From NCBI RefSeq assembly GCF_002443255.2, contig NW_019211455.1, positions 40,033,449 through 40,097,448 on the forward strand: 64,000 nucleotides of DNA, given 5' to 3'. The translations under genes and the position numbers were made by a program. Below, one piece after another: positions 43,627 to 55,399 of this stretch. Origin of the DNA: Varroa destructor (lineage: Eukaryota; Arthropoda; Arachnida; Mesostigmata; Varroidae). Every line of letters begins with the position of its first letter. Positions within the stretch are counted from its first letter, which is position 1. The notes beneath the pieces were generated by a model. That model saw only the letters and a list, made by a program, of their open reading frames with translations. It was not told the origin of the DNA and did not search any database.

Positions 43627-46600
43627 AGGTTTCGCTAAAGCTATGCGAAGAGAAATTGCGTCTCTGTGAAGTTTGATGACGTGCCGTGATGCTAAATAGA
43701 CCTGAACCGAAATACGGCAATCGAGATGCTGAAGTCTGGCTTTCAGCTCACGGACATTCCATTGGAGAGCTTGAATAGTCACTGATGAAGTGCGGCATGT
43801 CGGCTGACAAAAGAACAAGTGAGAACCTATGAAGTGGTTAATGGTTGAGTTTGATTGTACCGTATTTAGAATAAAAAAGAAAGTGCTAATTAGCTACGAT
43901 GTCAATAACATGATATTTTGGAATTATCGAACTGTTTCGATGATGTTCGTAGAGGTCATCGCAAAAAGAACAAGCAGTAAAAGATGACATTTACATCTAG
44001 TTACATAAAGTTACTATGTAAGTTTTACGTATGTCCGTTGAACTGAAAAAATAGCTCCGGGATGAGATGACGATTCCTATTGAAATGTTTTTTCTTCCCT
44101 TCTCCAATTAAATATGAAAAATAAAATTAGTTAATAATAGATATTTGATTGTTTGGTTTGTTAGAGCTACGAAATCTACGGCCTACAATAGATAGTGACA
44201 AAGGGAAGGTAACATTGATTTATAGTAAAATGTCTGTTTTAATTATTTATGTCAGTAGTGGTGTTATTTTGCTCTTGCTATTGCTAAATTAATTAGTCCT
44301 TCGTTGTTGCTTCACCGAGTAAAACAAACATTTTATTAAGGACCTTAGATTGTTTATCTATTCTATTGATCTTAAGTAATAAATATCAAACATTGAAAGC
44401 TATTGTTTGTTCACGTTTTTCTGCTGTGGATTAAGCCGTGAATACAGCCGTTGGCAACGCTGGCTAATTATTATTCTAATCAGGACATTAACTAAAGTAT
44501 GCCGGTATGCACATAAGTACCTAGCTCAAAACAGGCCAAGATGTCGAACACGATCAGAAAAAAATCTTCGTAAAAAGTAGATGTGTTAGTTGAAGTTCTG
44601 CATCGCGTATCGTGGCTCTTCATTAGAAAACGTACTTTATGATCAGGTAGGTAGGCGGACGTTCTTTCGATAGTTAATCATACAAAACGCATTCGATCTT
44701 ATAAGACAAGGAAATTGTTATCGTTAACGATGAGGCCATGTCGCGGTATAGTACATAGATTCTAGGAATGCTATGTCTATACCAATATACTATATATAGG
44801 AATACTATAGCTAGCTCAACTTTGGATTACGGATATATACGTATATATATAAAACTGATGTGTGACATTTGCTGTTTATGGTATCGATTAGCTATATCTT
44901 GTAATAATAATATTTGGTCACCTACACCAAATAGGAGCTAAAGAAAACACATTTTTTGATTCTGTGCTAACATGTCTGAATGTATATTTACGCATATCGG
45001 GTAGCAAATTTGCGATTGGTGTTCCTACGTTTTTTTTTTTTAAGGAAATTATTAAATGTTTGAAGAATAAAGCCATATAGAGTGCGGCACTGATTAATAT
45101 TCGGTCGGAAGGAAAACACTACGATCTGGGGATTTACGGGTTTCTAGATGATTCTCAACAGAATGTTATTGCATAGCATTCATGTACGTGTACATGTGTC
45201 TGGTTAATGTACAGTTTCCCCCTTGCGTTTTTCTGTTAACCGTGCTCAGGCTCGTTAGGCTTCTAGCCTTCTGCATAGCTATGAGTGTTCATCGACGCAT
45301 GCACACCATCAGTTCTGTTTACGCTTGTGTATAGGGCCCTTGTGATTGTTTATTATTTTTCTGTATGTGATGATCTGTATTTACAGCGGGGTCAGAGTGG
45401 TCGCGCCTCATATATACTAATAAAGCGGTGCCCTGTCCGGTGTAACGTATGCGTGTGCGTTTGAGCCAAAAACAAAAAAGTCGACCAAAATGTCTGTAAA
45501 GAAATCAATATTGCACTACACGCAATTGCTAGATAGAATATTTTTTTTGAAACTGTCTGGTTCGTGCGGGCACTTTCGTCACTTCTCTTGTCCAAGCGCA
45601 ACAAAATTATCTTCGTCTTTGTCGTAGGTAGCTATCACCGCAACCGGTGCCTTTGTCCACGAGGCAACGTTATCCTGGCCATATTGAGGCGACTGTTTCT
45701 CTCCGGCAAACTGCTTTCCTAAGGCTAATCTAAAAAACAATCAGTGAAACGACGTTACAGAATCTACTATGTTGTATGAAAAGCTCATAGTCTCATGCTA
45801 AGCTTTTACATCATATCGGATGGAGGCCCTATTGTGAGGTTCAGACTCATTGAAGGGGGTACTACGGGACACGATCTGAACAGGACTGTAACGTCTAACG
45901 TAAAAGCCTGACTGTTGTTGGACTTGTTGCCTTGGAAACGAAATGCAATAGAGCCTCTACCTAGGGGAGGCATAAAGACCCGTGGGTTGGCTTAGACAAA
46001 CATCTCTCTACTTTCCTATTATATACATCGATACTTGTATAGGCAGGCACACGTGTTGCGTCTGAGGCCTGTCGGCGAGCTATCTGTCAGGTGTTGCTAG
46101 TTACGATCTCTTAGACTCTAACCAAATGAAAAGGCTATGTAAGATACTCTAAAGCAGCGAAGGAGAAGGGCATTCCAACCATTAACATGAACCTTGAGCC
46201 ATGTTACATGATGCGTATGTGCAAGATATGCGTAAAATAGAGTTTGCCATTACTAATTTAAGGTAATGTAAATTAAAGCCATATATTAAGGCCAAAGTAT
46301 CAGCATTATTGGAAATTCTTGAAAGAGCCAGGTATTTCTAAAATGGTAGTTAAATTTGAATTTAATTAAATTGTGAATTGATACCGTCTACAAATAGCCA
46401 GTAGTCATTTTCGGTTGCCCCAACTTGCCACGGCAACTGTTGTTAAAGATTTACTATAATTCATTTTATAGAGCTTGTTTAAGGTGAACGGTTCGTCTCG
46501 AGGCGGCCACATATACAGTGCTTTTAAACCGACTTCTCTCCGCCCCGAGACCTATTTGATTTGATACGTAAGTCATTCAATGTAACACGTCAGACGGCTG

Positions 46601-46658
46601 CATAACTTCATTTAAGTTAGTTGAGTTCTAACCCGATTCTGTTGCTTCCGTCTTCCAG
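43627..46658. other. Long AT-rich spacer, no gene recognised
   Basis: It holds a 16-bp palindrome at 44833-44848, a T run at about 45030, an unsupported minus-strand frame at 45392-45604 and a loose duplication of aggaat.ctat around 44760-44805. No gene or RNA was recognised. Confidence 0.5.
44833..44848. repeat. 16-bp perfect palindrome
   Basis: ATATATACGTATATAT, sharing its core with the 18-bp palindrome at 38237-38254. Confidence 0.9.
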
Positions 46659-46769
46659 GTGAGCGCTGATGGCGAGCTTATAGGCGGACCAAATCGCTTG
46701 CGGTCTATACAAGCAATTATTCCATCGCTAATCTTATCAAATCGATCTCTGTTTGGTTCTGGACGGTAG
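46659..46769 (+). CDS. Candidate terminal exon, unknown protein
   Basis: A strong acceptor (ttctgttgcttccgtcttccag, AG at 46657-46658) is followed in phase 0 by 36 codons and a stop. The peptide begins VSADGELIGGPNRLRSIQAI and has a natural composition. The same site could be read as a donor (ccag|gtgagc), so there is some ambiguity. No upstream exon or family was found. Confidence 0.3.
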   Translation: MSADGELIGGPNRLRSIQAIIPSLILSNRSLFGSGR

Positions 46770-46988
46770 GGAGTTGAAGATCACGCTGACTCATAAATAA
46801 AACACTCAATTCTGAGCTTTCATAATGTTGCATTGGGCTCAAGAGCTATGAATGAGTTAAGTTCGATACTTATGTATATCTTTATTCTTTTTATTAATTA
46901 TTATTATAAATATTCCATCAGACAAAAAAGACCGCCGTTAGGCATTCTATCAGACGGCTGGCTTCCATCACGAAACGAAACATATCTA

Positions 46989-47050
46989 GATTCAAAGTGA
47001 AACCTCTAAGATTAGCAGGCAAATACGTTATCCACTAGGCTACCACGAGG
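46989..47050 (-). repeat. tRNA-derived (SINE-like) relic
   Basis: On the minus strand TAGCCTAGTGG (47032-47042) is a perfect A box, preceded by TTCCTCGTGG and followed by ATAACG. CTTTGAATC (46989-46997) is a degenerate B box at the normal 45-base distance. A loop-like CTGCTAA sits where a serine GCT anticodon would be, but the flanking stem does not pair. It is a decayed tRNA-derived element and not a working tRNA gene. Confidence 0.5.
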
Positions 47051-47639
47051 AATCGGTCTATTTACATAAACTGCCCTAGCCAGATATAAATAATATTCTT
47101 ATAGCAATCTAAAGAATTTTATTTAGGTTGGACGATCTGTAGGTAACGTTCTGTCTAGAAATGTATTGCAGCCACTACCTCTCAGTATATTTTTTAGATA
47201 GTTTTTTTTTTTCCCAAAACCTGCAGTGTACTTACAAGATACTATAATTTTACAAGTAAAGGTTGACCATTTTTTTGTTACCTATACCACATTAATCTTC
47301 TACTCCGCGACTAAAAAAATCTCGTATCAACATTAATAGAGGTAATAAAATTAAGCAAATCTCACGAAGCTTTTTAACATAATAATAAAAGGCCCACATT
47401 GATTGGGTTATAAATTAATAAAAAAAATTATAGGTCGCCTCTTTGGGTGGTTCTTGAATGACATAGACATAATTGTTGTCGAATTAGATCCGCTAAAATA
47501 CATTTTATCACATGGGACGCTGATGAGACCCATTTTACGGCTGGGGCTATCATGACGTGTTTTTAAAGAGAGTTATATTTAACGAATATCAACGTTAGAT
47601 AACAGGCGAACAGGTGATACGAGCTCGTCTGGAATGAAA

Positions 47640-47722
47640 GTTCAAACCTGTGCAGGGCCGAATAGAATAGAGTGAAGCGATAGGTTCTTCCCAACCCATT
47701 GTCTCACTGCTCTACCACGACA
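47640..47722 (-). repeat. tRNA-derived (SINE-like) relic
   Basis: On the minus strand TAGAGCAGTGA (47704-47714) is a near A box preceded by GTCGTGG. GGTTTGAAC (47640-47648) is a good B-box core but 66 bases away, longer than in most tRNAs and closer to the long-variable-arm class. Between them GGGTT and AACCT can pair around a six-base loop. No anticodon can be assigned. Confidence 0.4.
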
Positions 47723-48098
47723 AACAGGTCGGAGCAACACGATCGTTGAGGTTTCTTATTTTCGATATATGACTTCTATCAAATTCAAATGTCAACTGAA
47801 TTTTAACGGTGCTTTTGTTAAGTTGGCTTTGTTCAAGTATTTACGGTTAGCATTATATGGAAAACTGGATACGGATGATTCGTTACTAAGCCGGTAAAAT
47901 TGTTTGGTTTTAGAAAATCTTTCCGTAGTACGGCTGGTATTGACGCAAATCGATTCTAAAGACGTCACTATGGGCGAATCAGTATGATTGCGTAATCGTT
48001 ACATGGCAAGATCAGATCCATCTGGCACAAGATTACATGGTATTATTCTCTTCGAAGTACTGCCATCACTGATCAGCCACTTTCAATTCACGCATTTA

Positions 48099-48147
48099 GT
48101 GCGATGGCTGGGGACCTGATCAAATCCCAGACCGGGACTCATCGCAC
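48099..48147 (+). repeat. Stem-loop carrying a B-box-like core
   Basis: GTGCGATG (48099-48106) and CATCGCAC (48140-48147) form a perfect 8-bp outer stem, and CTGGG (48108-48112) and CCCAG (48126-48130) an inner 5-bp stem. The loop contains GATCAAATC (48118-48126), an exact match to the Pol III B-box core GWTCRANNC. It is too short for a tRNA and no A box lies at the right distance, so it may be a small RNA hairpin or a SINE tail. Confidence 0.5.
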
Positions 48148-48186
48148 AAGCTTAGGCACTGTTTACTAGATTCGACTAAATCTAGC

Positions 48187-48233
48187 GGAATCGAATCACA
48201 TCGCAGTGTGCTGCCTAGGAAGCCATTCAGCCA
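48187..48233 (-). repeat. tRNA-like box pair
   Basis: On the minus strand TGGCTGAATGG (48223-48233) is a perfect A box and GATTCGATTCC (48187-48197) a B-box-like sequence, but the boxes are only 36 bases apart and the expected stems do not pair. The + strand sequence also has an inverted GATTCGA/TCGAATC pair here. It is a possible fourth relic of the cluster, weaker than the others. Confidence 0.25.
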
Positions 48234-48430
48234 GTCGCGACAGGATAAGAAAGAACCAAGCTGGCTTTACTGACTGCCTGGTTCGCTGTCTTTCTTCAGC
48301 AGTAATGCTTGATGTCCCCGCTTGTTTCATGCATACCTAACCAGCAGGCCCTAAACTTCCCGGGCCTTGGATATCAAAGGGGGATAGAGTAGGGAGGAAG
48401 GACATACAATAGTCGGTATTGCTGCGTTCG

Positions 48431-51430
48431 TGGAGTCGAGGTGGAGCGACGGTACGAGGTTACCTATGAGCCGTACGCAATCGATGTTGTCCCACAATGG
48501 CGGGCGCGTTGAAGAATTCTCCTGCCGCAGAAGATGTCCAAGGAACCCCCCAAAAACAACACTGCTAAGCCGAACCCGCCATCTTATTGGGGGGTCATGG
48601 CAGCTCGGGAGGCAATGCCCGTTGATCTATGGTAAACGCTATGAACAGTGACCTCCTTTACTACAGCACACATATAGCGCTTCCAGTCCATAAAGCACCG
48701 GCACAGCGCCATACCTATGTAAACCGCCCCACCTGCTATCATGGCACAGTATTTTAAAATAGGCTTGGAAACAGTGAAAAAAGACCCTTGTTATAGACAG
48801 CAGCGGCAAGCAGCGAGGCAGGAATGAACGGAGCAAAATTACAAATACTATTAGAGTTCGCCTGCCGGCGATTAGACAATACCGGGTCAATCTCAGCAGG
48901 AAAGAACAGAGAGAGGTGAGCCTGTTGCACGGGAGCGCCTTCACATACGCACTGGGCTCAACCGGCATAGAGTAGCTGTCTAAATTCCTATGATCATGAG
49001 GCAGGGAGTCTTTCCTGGTAGAGTTTTGTTCGGCAAGCCAATTGCATGTCCGAAAATACCCCTTGTCAGGATATCCTCTCCCGGGGAGGATGTAGAGCAC
49101 GCCGTTTTCATAGTTTTTGGGATATCTTTCAATCTACCTTAGGAGGGAATGTGTGCACGAACCATTGTACTGACTGCGTACCGTACCACGGCCAACTTCT
49201 AAACTATACGTGTTCCTGAGAAAATCCATTTCGGGCAGTACACTAAGTAGAATTTACACTTCCAAAGCTATCCACTATAGGCTGGCACAGAGCGTCGTCA
49301 GACTCGCATGGCCATGTTAAATTGTGAAAACAATTTAGCAGGAGTCTTGGCTATATGCAGTATTACGTTAACTAAAAGATGAGATTCGTCATAAGGCCAA
49401 ATGCCAGAATTTCTAGGTAGGCTCAGGTTTTCTTTGAGGAGGGCATGCGCTTGTCGACTCGCTTTGTGTTAAATTTGTACAATTGACTTGATTCTGTAGT
49501 GACGACCCCATTCGTCTACTAGAGTCTTCGATGACGTTTTTATGAATGAAGAAGTTCCTTAATTTGATAAAGTTTAGCATCAAACATCTTCATACGTCGT
49601 AGGGTTGATAGGTGCTGTCAGGCGCATACAACAGACTCAAAGGACAAAAATAATTAGTCCGCTGATCGAATTTGCAAGTGTCCGTAAAGGGGTACCTCTT
49701 AGCTAAATGTAATTAGTCAGCAGGACGAAACGCGATCCAGTCAGGAGAAGGAACAGAAAGGTGAGCATATTCCATTGACTGAACGAGATCAGGTATGTGC
49801 TTCAGAGATAAAATTAATACAGAAGATATCGATCGTATTAGACAGCAGCAAAAAAGCCTCTTTACCGAAGTTGAACGCTCTGTGACTAGCAGTTTACGTT
49901 GTATGTGACCGCATTGTATATTATTATTTTGTTCGATGGTGCACGGGCTACTTAAAAAGCGTGTTAAAAACCTCCACTAACCTATGCTTCGTGCGATATT
50001 ACTCGGCGATTCAATATCGGTCAAAACAAATCTCGATTTTTTCCTAATATATATCTACATGCTTGAACAGATAGGATAATGATGCTGATCTTCGGACTAT
50101 ACTTAAGTGTTTTTAGACGCTCGAATTAGATCGTTCATGTCTAGGTAATCATCAGACCCGCGCGTAGATTAACTGAATGGAATGAATTAAGTACACGACA
50201 AGCTCATTTGTTGTTTGCGGTCGTTTAATTACCGTTAATTTCCATAGGGTGGTACGTCGCCGAGTGGCTTACAGTTCAATTTTTTCTGGGCTAATGGGTG
50301 ATACCCTTTTCCACAGCGACGTAGATGTCGTTAAGCGAACGACGCATCGATGACGGTACTGGACCGGGCGATAATGCGAAGTACTTGGGGAGCATCAGAA
50401 AAGCTTCAAAACGGAGTTCGGGGGTGACAGTCGGTAGGGAATGGTATCTGGACGTGAGCCAGGTGCTACCCCTTTTGTTGTCGTTGATTAAGAACAATGC
50501 GTAGCTATGTTCTACTTGCATTTTGGTAGTAATTGCGAGGTTTGCAGTCTATTGCTATTGAATGAGTTCATCAGTGTCGTTTTCACTACCTGAACTTGTT
50601 TCGGTTGAATTATTCAGGCCATTTACAGCATTTCGGGTTACATTTATGCCGTCCCATAAGGAACACCTCAAAGATCTTCTCCGGTGACATAGTGCGTGTT
50701 CGAAGGTCGCTTCCGTATATCAAATACATGTATCCGACTGAAACCAATCTACGAGTCCACGTCGAATCAAATGAGCAAACTTATACGAGCTGTTTTTTAA
50801 CGAGCGTGGTAATCGCGTTCGGACGCTGCTGCCCAACCCGAATTCGGTTTGGATCCGGATGTCGGCGGCCGCATATACCACGTATTCTAGGCACGCTGAT
50901 CGCTGCCGTGCGTTCGGGTCCCGTAAATACGTAACTACACAGCGGTGTCTATTAATGGATGAATAGGGACTTCAAAGGCTTTCAAAGTCTACCTGTCGAC
51001 GTTAGCGCTATGACTCCACCCCCGCTGCCGGTCGGTTTGTCACTGTCGTCTTGACAGGGCATCCATTTCGCCCGTATAATATACGGCATAAAGCTTCCCC
51101 GTGGAACAAAAACCAGCTCGTTTCTGCCGCATCCTTGTGATACCATTAAAACTAGCAATGAACAAAGCGTAATAGCCTGAAGGAATACACAGCGAACATT
51201 TCCGCACACGTGAATCAAACGCGCACGTTCTTCTCTTTGTTTAGGTTATTCGATATTGTTTTCTATTATTATCTAAAAGACAATATCTGTGTTTATAATA
51301 TAACGTACTTGGAACTTGGTGTAGCGGCCGAAGATGTTATTTCAAAAAAAAAAGAGCTGCGTGCTTAAAGGAAAGGCGGAATTTTATTACGATTAAGCTA
51401 TGTCACATTGTCCTAAACTCAGAAACTAAG
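48431..51430. other. Spacer, no gene recognised
   Basis: A 153-codon minus-strand frame at 48639-49100 has a GTG start and no splice support. A + frame at 50596-50934 and others are similarly unsupported. Positions 49648-49670 and 49709-49731 share a loosely similar taattagtc.gc.g..cgaa motif. No RNA gene or mobile element was recognised. Confidence 0.4.
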
Positions 51431-51471
51431 GTGACTCGAATATCTGTCAAATTTACGGATATTCTAGTCAC
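51431..51471. repeat. 14-bp inverted repeat (stem-loop), one mismatch
   Basis: GTGACTCGAATATC (51431-51444) and GATATTCTAGTCAC (51458-51471) are reverse complements except at one position, separated by 13 bases. A transcript in either direction would form a stable 41-base hairpin. No gene is adjacent. Confidence 0.85.
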
Positions 51472-52211
51472 AGCAAAATGGGAATATTTGTTATATTTAA
51501 ATACAGTTTCACTGTCGTTAACGGCTTGATCGTTCTTGACTCTGAATACCTGTAGAGCGAATTGAAGTCTTAAATTTGACTCTTGGTCATGCTATTATTA
51601 AATGTAACAACCATCTGCAATAGTGTACGTTATGCAAACAAGGCACAAGGCAGTCCTTCGTCAGACTTCGAACAGGGTTTACTTGAGTGGAAGTACCGAC
51701 ACCGAGATACGTTAGGCCTTTCGTCCCGACCGATTCGTTCGTCGACCTGTTGCCTTTTCTATGATAAAACACTGTTGTAATTATCCACAACTCGTAGTAA
51801 CAAGAACATTGCTATCACTTCAGTGCTGCGGCATCCGTGTCCTGAACTGTAACAAGAATTACCTTCACGTCTTTCCTGGGTTACCGTCGTAGTCACGCCG
51901 TTGGTCCAAGAGTGTTACCATAACTTGTTTATACGTAACGATGGCTATTATAACAGACTGACGGTTCCAGCGGGATAAGCGCTCAAAGTTACGGTGGTTT
52001 TAGGGCCTTGTGCGACTTCAGCCGTACGGCCTCACGCTCTGTAGCTAGAGTTCACATTCTTTACTGCGAAGGCTGACATGCGAGTCACAGACACCGAACG
52101 CGTTCTGAATGTTAAAGACTTTTATGGCCCATGTGGCCCTTATCTCATACATGTACGCAGACAATGGCCGTGCTGCGGTGAAGGTGGCAATCTAGGCCGG
52201 AAAGTTTTCCA

Positions 52212-52237
52212 GCGGAAAGTTTTGTAAAATTTTCCGC
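52212..52237. repeat. 26-bp near-perfect palindrome
   Basis: GCGGAAAGTTTT and AAAATTTTCCGC flank the two bases GT with a single mismatch. The half-site GGAAAGTTTT also occurs directly upstream (52199-52208), giving three related half-sites in 40 bp, as in some transcription-factor binding clusters. Confidence 0.8.
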
Positions 52238-52705
52238 ACAGAAACAACAGCACTAATGACAACAACAATAACAATATCAACAATCGCGTCTACAAGGTAA
52301 GGGCGCAGATTACATGCGTACTCTATACGAAAATCGGAGATCAGGTGCCGTCCCGGCGTAACGATAACGCTAGCAGTAGGGCCAGGCTGAGCTCGAATAG
52401 TTTATCCAGCATAAAGTACATAACGGTAATTTACCTGACGGACAATGGGATGGCTTCATTAAATTAAAACATGTCGAACTTTATTGTTCAAGCGTTTTAG
52501 CCCAAAGTTCAGTTCTAGTTGCCATAAACATAAGAATCGGGACTCAGACTGACCAGGGCTGAACGCGCTACGTAGTCGAATATGCAACCCAGCGCCACTT
52601 GGGTTGCTGAAACGACGCCATATGTTGGCAAAAGGTCGTTGTTGATGACTTCGACTGTTGGCTATTTGTTACTTTCATGATTAGAGCTAATGTGTGGAAC
52701 GCTGC

Positions 52706-52715
52706 TATATAAAAG
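52706..52715 (+). promoter_or_regulatory. TATA box
   Basis: TATATAAAAG within GCTATATAAAAGAGC, the same 15 bases as at 8.98 kb. Transcription would start near 52737. The first ATG follows at 52763. Confidence 0.4.
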
Positions 52716-52762
52716 AGCCGTAACTGACGGCGATCCCGACAGCGTTGTAGCTCTTGTTATAG

Positions 52763-52834
52763 ATGAATCGTCGTTTTGAGTCGTTAGTACGTACAGGCGT
52801 TCCATATAATAAGCCGGTCTTTCAGGTACTATGA
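52763..52834 (+). CDS. Candidate first coding exon below a TATA box
   Basis: The first ATG after the predicted start opens 23 codons (MNRRFESLVRTGVPYNKPV). Two donors lie in phase 0: tta|gtacgt (GT at 52787, 8 codons) and tttcag|gtacta (GT at 52826, 21 codons). The frame stops at 52832-52834 if unspliced. Phase-0 acceptors downstream include the exon at 55607, but no link is proved. No family is recognised. Confidence 0.3.
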   Translation: MNRRFESLVRTGVPYNKPVFQVL

Positions 52835-53436
52835 TGCACACTGCCGAAGTACTCTAACGAGTCGCCGTTTGTGTCTTCTATATTTGCTAAACTCTAGTTC
52901 AATCGAGCTTGTAAAGCATATATATAAGCGAGAAAAAACGCGATAAATAAGAAACTGCCACAATTAGAGAATAGGTGCAGTATGAAAGATCGCTATTTCC
53001 GTGTCGTTTATGAGGCGTTGCTGCTGAATTTGGTAGGAAATATGTTATTCTGACTGACGTAACACTTCTCGATATATCGATTTATGGACACTGAACTACA
53101 ACGACGCCTCTTCAGTGGTCGTAGTGATAGTGTCGACGGTGGAGTACGGGGTCCGGGTTGAGCTGGGGAAAGCTGAGAGCAGGGGAAAGGAGTGTTTATG
53201 CGATCGACCCTATTTAGGTGAAAAAATCCCGGCAGAGAGAGTTAAACATAGATGCGTCGCTTCGATCGGGCAGAGCGGTTGTGCTTAGGTATTGGTCTGT
53301 GTATGTGTATTTGTTTGCGAGGCGGAGAATAAGATTAGGTTCAGGTTGTATCTCTGAGCTGAGCCAGTCTGCACAGGAAGCACGAGTTAATTCACTGGGT
53401 CGTCGATAGTTGCTTCGTTTTTTTATAGAATAGCAG

Positions 53437-53630
53437 AGGCATTTATGGGAATGGCCATCTTGGCCAGCGTGAGCATAACCTTGTTGCTGGGCGCCGAATC
53501 GAAAGTTGCTTTCTTTCAATTATCGATGAACACCGCCTCTTGCCTATGCATAGCAGTTTCTCTATTTGGGATTGTTCTATTCCAGTACGCAGTTGGACTG
53601 CGTACATCGCCGGAATGTGCGCGGAAATAG
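53437..53630 (+). CDS. Candidate exon with two membrane helices
   Basis: The acceptor tgcttcgtttttttatagaatagcag (AG at 53435-53436) is followed by a frame open for 63 codons to a stop. It includes an ATG at 53445 (MGMAILASVSITLLLGAES) and a second hydrophobic helix (CLCIAVSLFGIVLFQYAVG), then a short Cys/Arg tail. The pattern suits the C-terminal part of a small multi-span membrane protein. The minus strand also has a 101-codon frame here. No family is recognised. Confidence 0.3.
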
Positions 53631-53752
53631 TATTAGCCGAATGGGCAACCAAATCGCTTTCAACTTGTTTGATCTCAGAGCAACTCTGCTCGCAATGTAT
53701 GGGCTACGCACCATTTAGACAGACCCGACAGTGCACAACATCGGACATCTGA

Positions 53753-54931
53753 ATCGCCTCAAAACATCCCTCCTAAAAAGGACTGAAACTACACATGGTG
53801 ACCTCCTAGACAACTCACCGTTGCTATCCGAAGACCTACGTGGTCCTCTTGAACTCCCAGTAACGGAACGACAAACTTTAAGAACTAGAGCAAAAATTTG
53901 CGGAGACTGATAGGGATTATTTTGCTTCGAGTGCAATTGAGAACAACAAATAGAAAGTGGCGGAAAGTGGCCTAGACAAACGTGGACACTTGTTTTGCTT
54001 TACATGGGCTACATTGGACTCTGTAGGCAACCCACTTTCCACAAGCCGTTAGGCTTATGTGGGTGCTTCAGATACGAGAGAATGAATATGATGCCTCTGT
54101 CTGGGTTTGATCTCATATTTAGGACATCTAGAAAATCTCTCAAAATCGTTGGTATGACCTGTATAAGGCAAAAGTGATTTTATTATACTCTTTCTGACTT
54201 GGGGGTGTTGTGTTGTTAACTTGTAATATATAAAACTATTATAAGCCAGTGTGATTACATAGAATTAAATAAAGGGGCAAACCTTCAGTATACCGTGTCA
54301 AACTCCAATTGTCACCAATGGGTAGAAGATATAAGACGCTACGATAACATCTAAACATACCATCAGCTCATCTATTCGATAGCACTATGTGGATGTTCTC
54401 GTTTATTGGAGTTCTCCGAAGTGTTTTACGGCAGCCATCCTTCGTCTACTACAAGTTAGCATATCCTGTTTTGCGTTGTTCTATAGTAAACGTTTAAGGC
54501 AAATGTTTTCCATACGGTGAAGTTTGAATAGCTTCATTGTGTGTGGACACCTGGTAGGATTTCATTTTATACAGAGCACAATTTCCTAGAAGAGTATGTA
54601 CAGACGTAGTATATTTGGAAGAATATCACAAATTCCATATAGTTCGTCTAGAAAAAATTGCCATTCTCGTCGCCATCAGCGTACACGAGAAAGAGCTGCT
54701 TGCCTAAGACCTATTTGCACCGCGGCGACAGACTGGGAGAAATAGATCCTATTATTATGGTTCTTATTGTACTTTGTTGGCCTCTTTGTTCGTGAAATTA
54801 GTTAGACCAGTCGCGCTTGGTGCATCTTGACGTAGCTAACGCAAGTCCTACACTGAAAAGGACCTAGCCAGCAAATTATCCCCGTAGACCGAAAGCATTT
54901 GGCATCCGCACGCACTATATAATCAACATGG
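53753..54931. other. Spacer, no gene recognised
   Basis: Short frames at 53715-54177 on both strands have no support. No repeats or RNA genes were recognised. Confidence 0.45.
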
Positions 54932-55399
54932 CTACACACAATAATGTCGACTTGATTTTTGTCTCCGGGCAACAGAACTTACACACATACAAACGGTCAA
55001 CAGCAATCGGCCCCAAGTAAAACTCTTACAAGTCGTCTGATTCCCGGGTAACCAGTATAATTCTGTCGCTTCGGCAACCAACGAAGGAGTGGCGTGCAAT
55101 TGACCTTCGAAGGAACTTCGTCTATTTTTGCTCCCATCTCCACATAGTTTTTTCCTTTCTGGCAGAAAAGAAGATTGTGCCCTTTCTTGTGGACTAATAA
55201 TCCCCCCTTGTGATGGTGACCTTATGGTGGACGCGGCCAAGAGTATTTGCTCACTCGACACTGTCATTTCTGTAGTCGCTATTATCAGATAACAGTTTAA
55301 TTTTATAGCGAACATCCTTTTAGTCAAAAGGCACAACCAAGTCCAGGACGAAAGGTTGCTATAATAGGCGCCGTCCTTGGCCAAATTAAAAGTGATCAT
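54932..55399 (-). CDS. Longest ATG ORF in the window, unknown protein
   Basis: A true ATG opens 155 codons, a length expected well under once by chance on a rough composition estimate. The protein begins MITFNLAKDGAYYSNLSSW, has a modest hydrophobic stretch early (LNCYLIIATT), a Ser/Gln/Lys-rich middle (SPSQGGIISPQERAQSSF) and a Cys-containing C-terminus. No TATA box is seen upstream on its strand. A strong minus acceptor (atcttcttttctgccag) lies inside, so part of it could be intron. It would be nested between + strand exon candidates. No family is recognised. Confidence 0.35.
   Translation of the reverse strand: MITFNLAKDGAYYSNLSSWTWLCLLTKRMFAIKLNCYLIIATTEMTVSSEQILLAASTIRSPSQGGIISPQERAQSSFLPERKKLCGDGSKNRRSSFEGQLHATPSLVAEATELYWLPGNQTTCKSFTWGRLLLTVCMCVSSVARRQKSSRHYCV

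Larger units (their letters stand above)
46770..48430. other. Spacer rich in tRNA-like relics
   Basis: No protein-coding candidate with support lies here. It contains three A-box/B-box pairs on the minus strand and one stem-loop with a B box on the plus strand, listed separately, plus AT-rich filler and T runs near 47205. Confidence 0.5.

Noticed and set aside
48639..49100. 153-codon minus-strand frame as a gene
   Set aside because: It starts with GTG, the first ATG lies well inside, and no splice site supports it.
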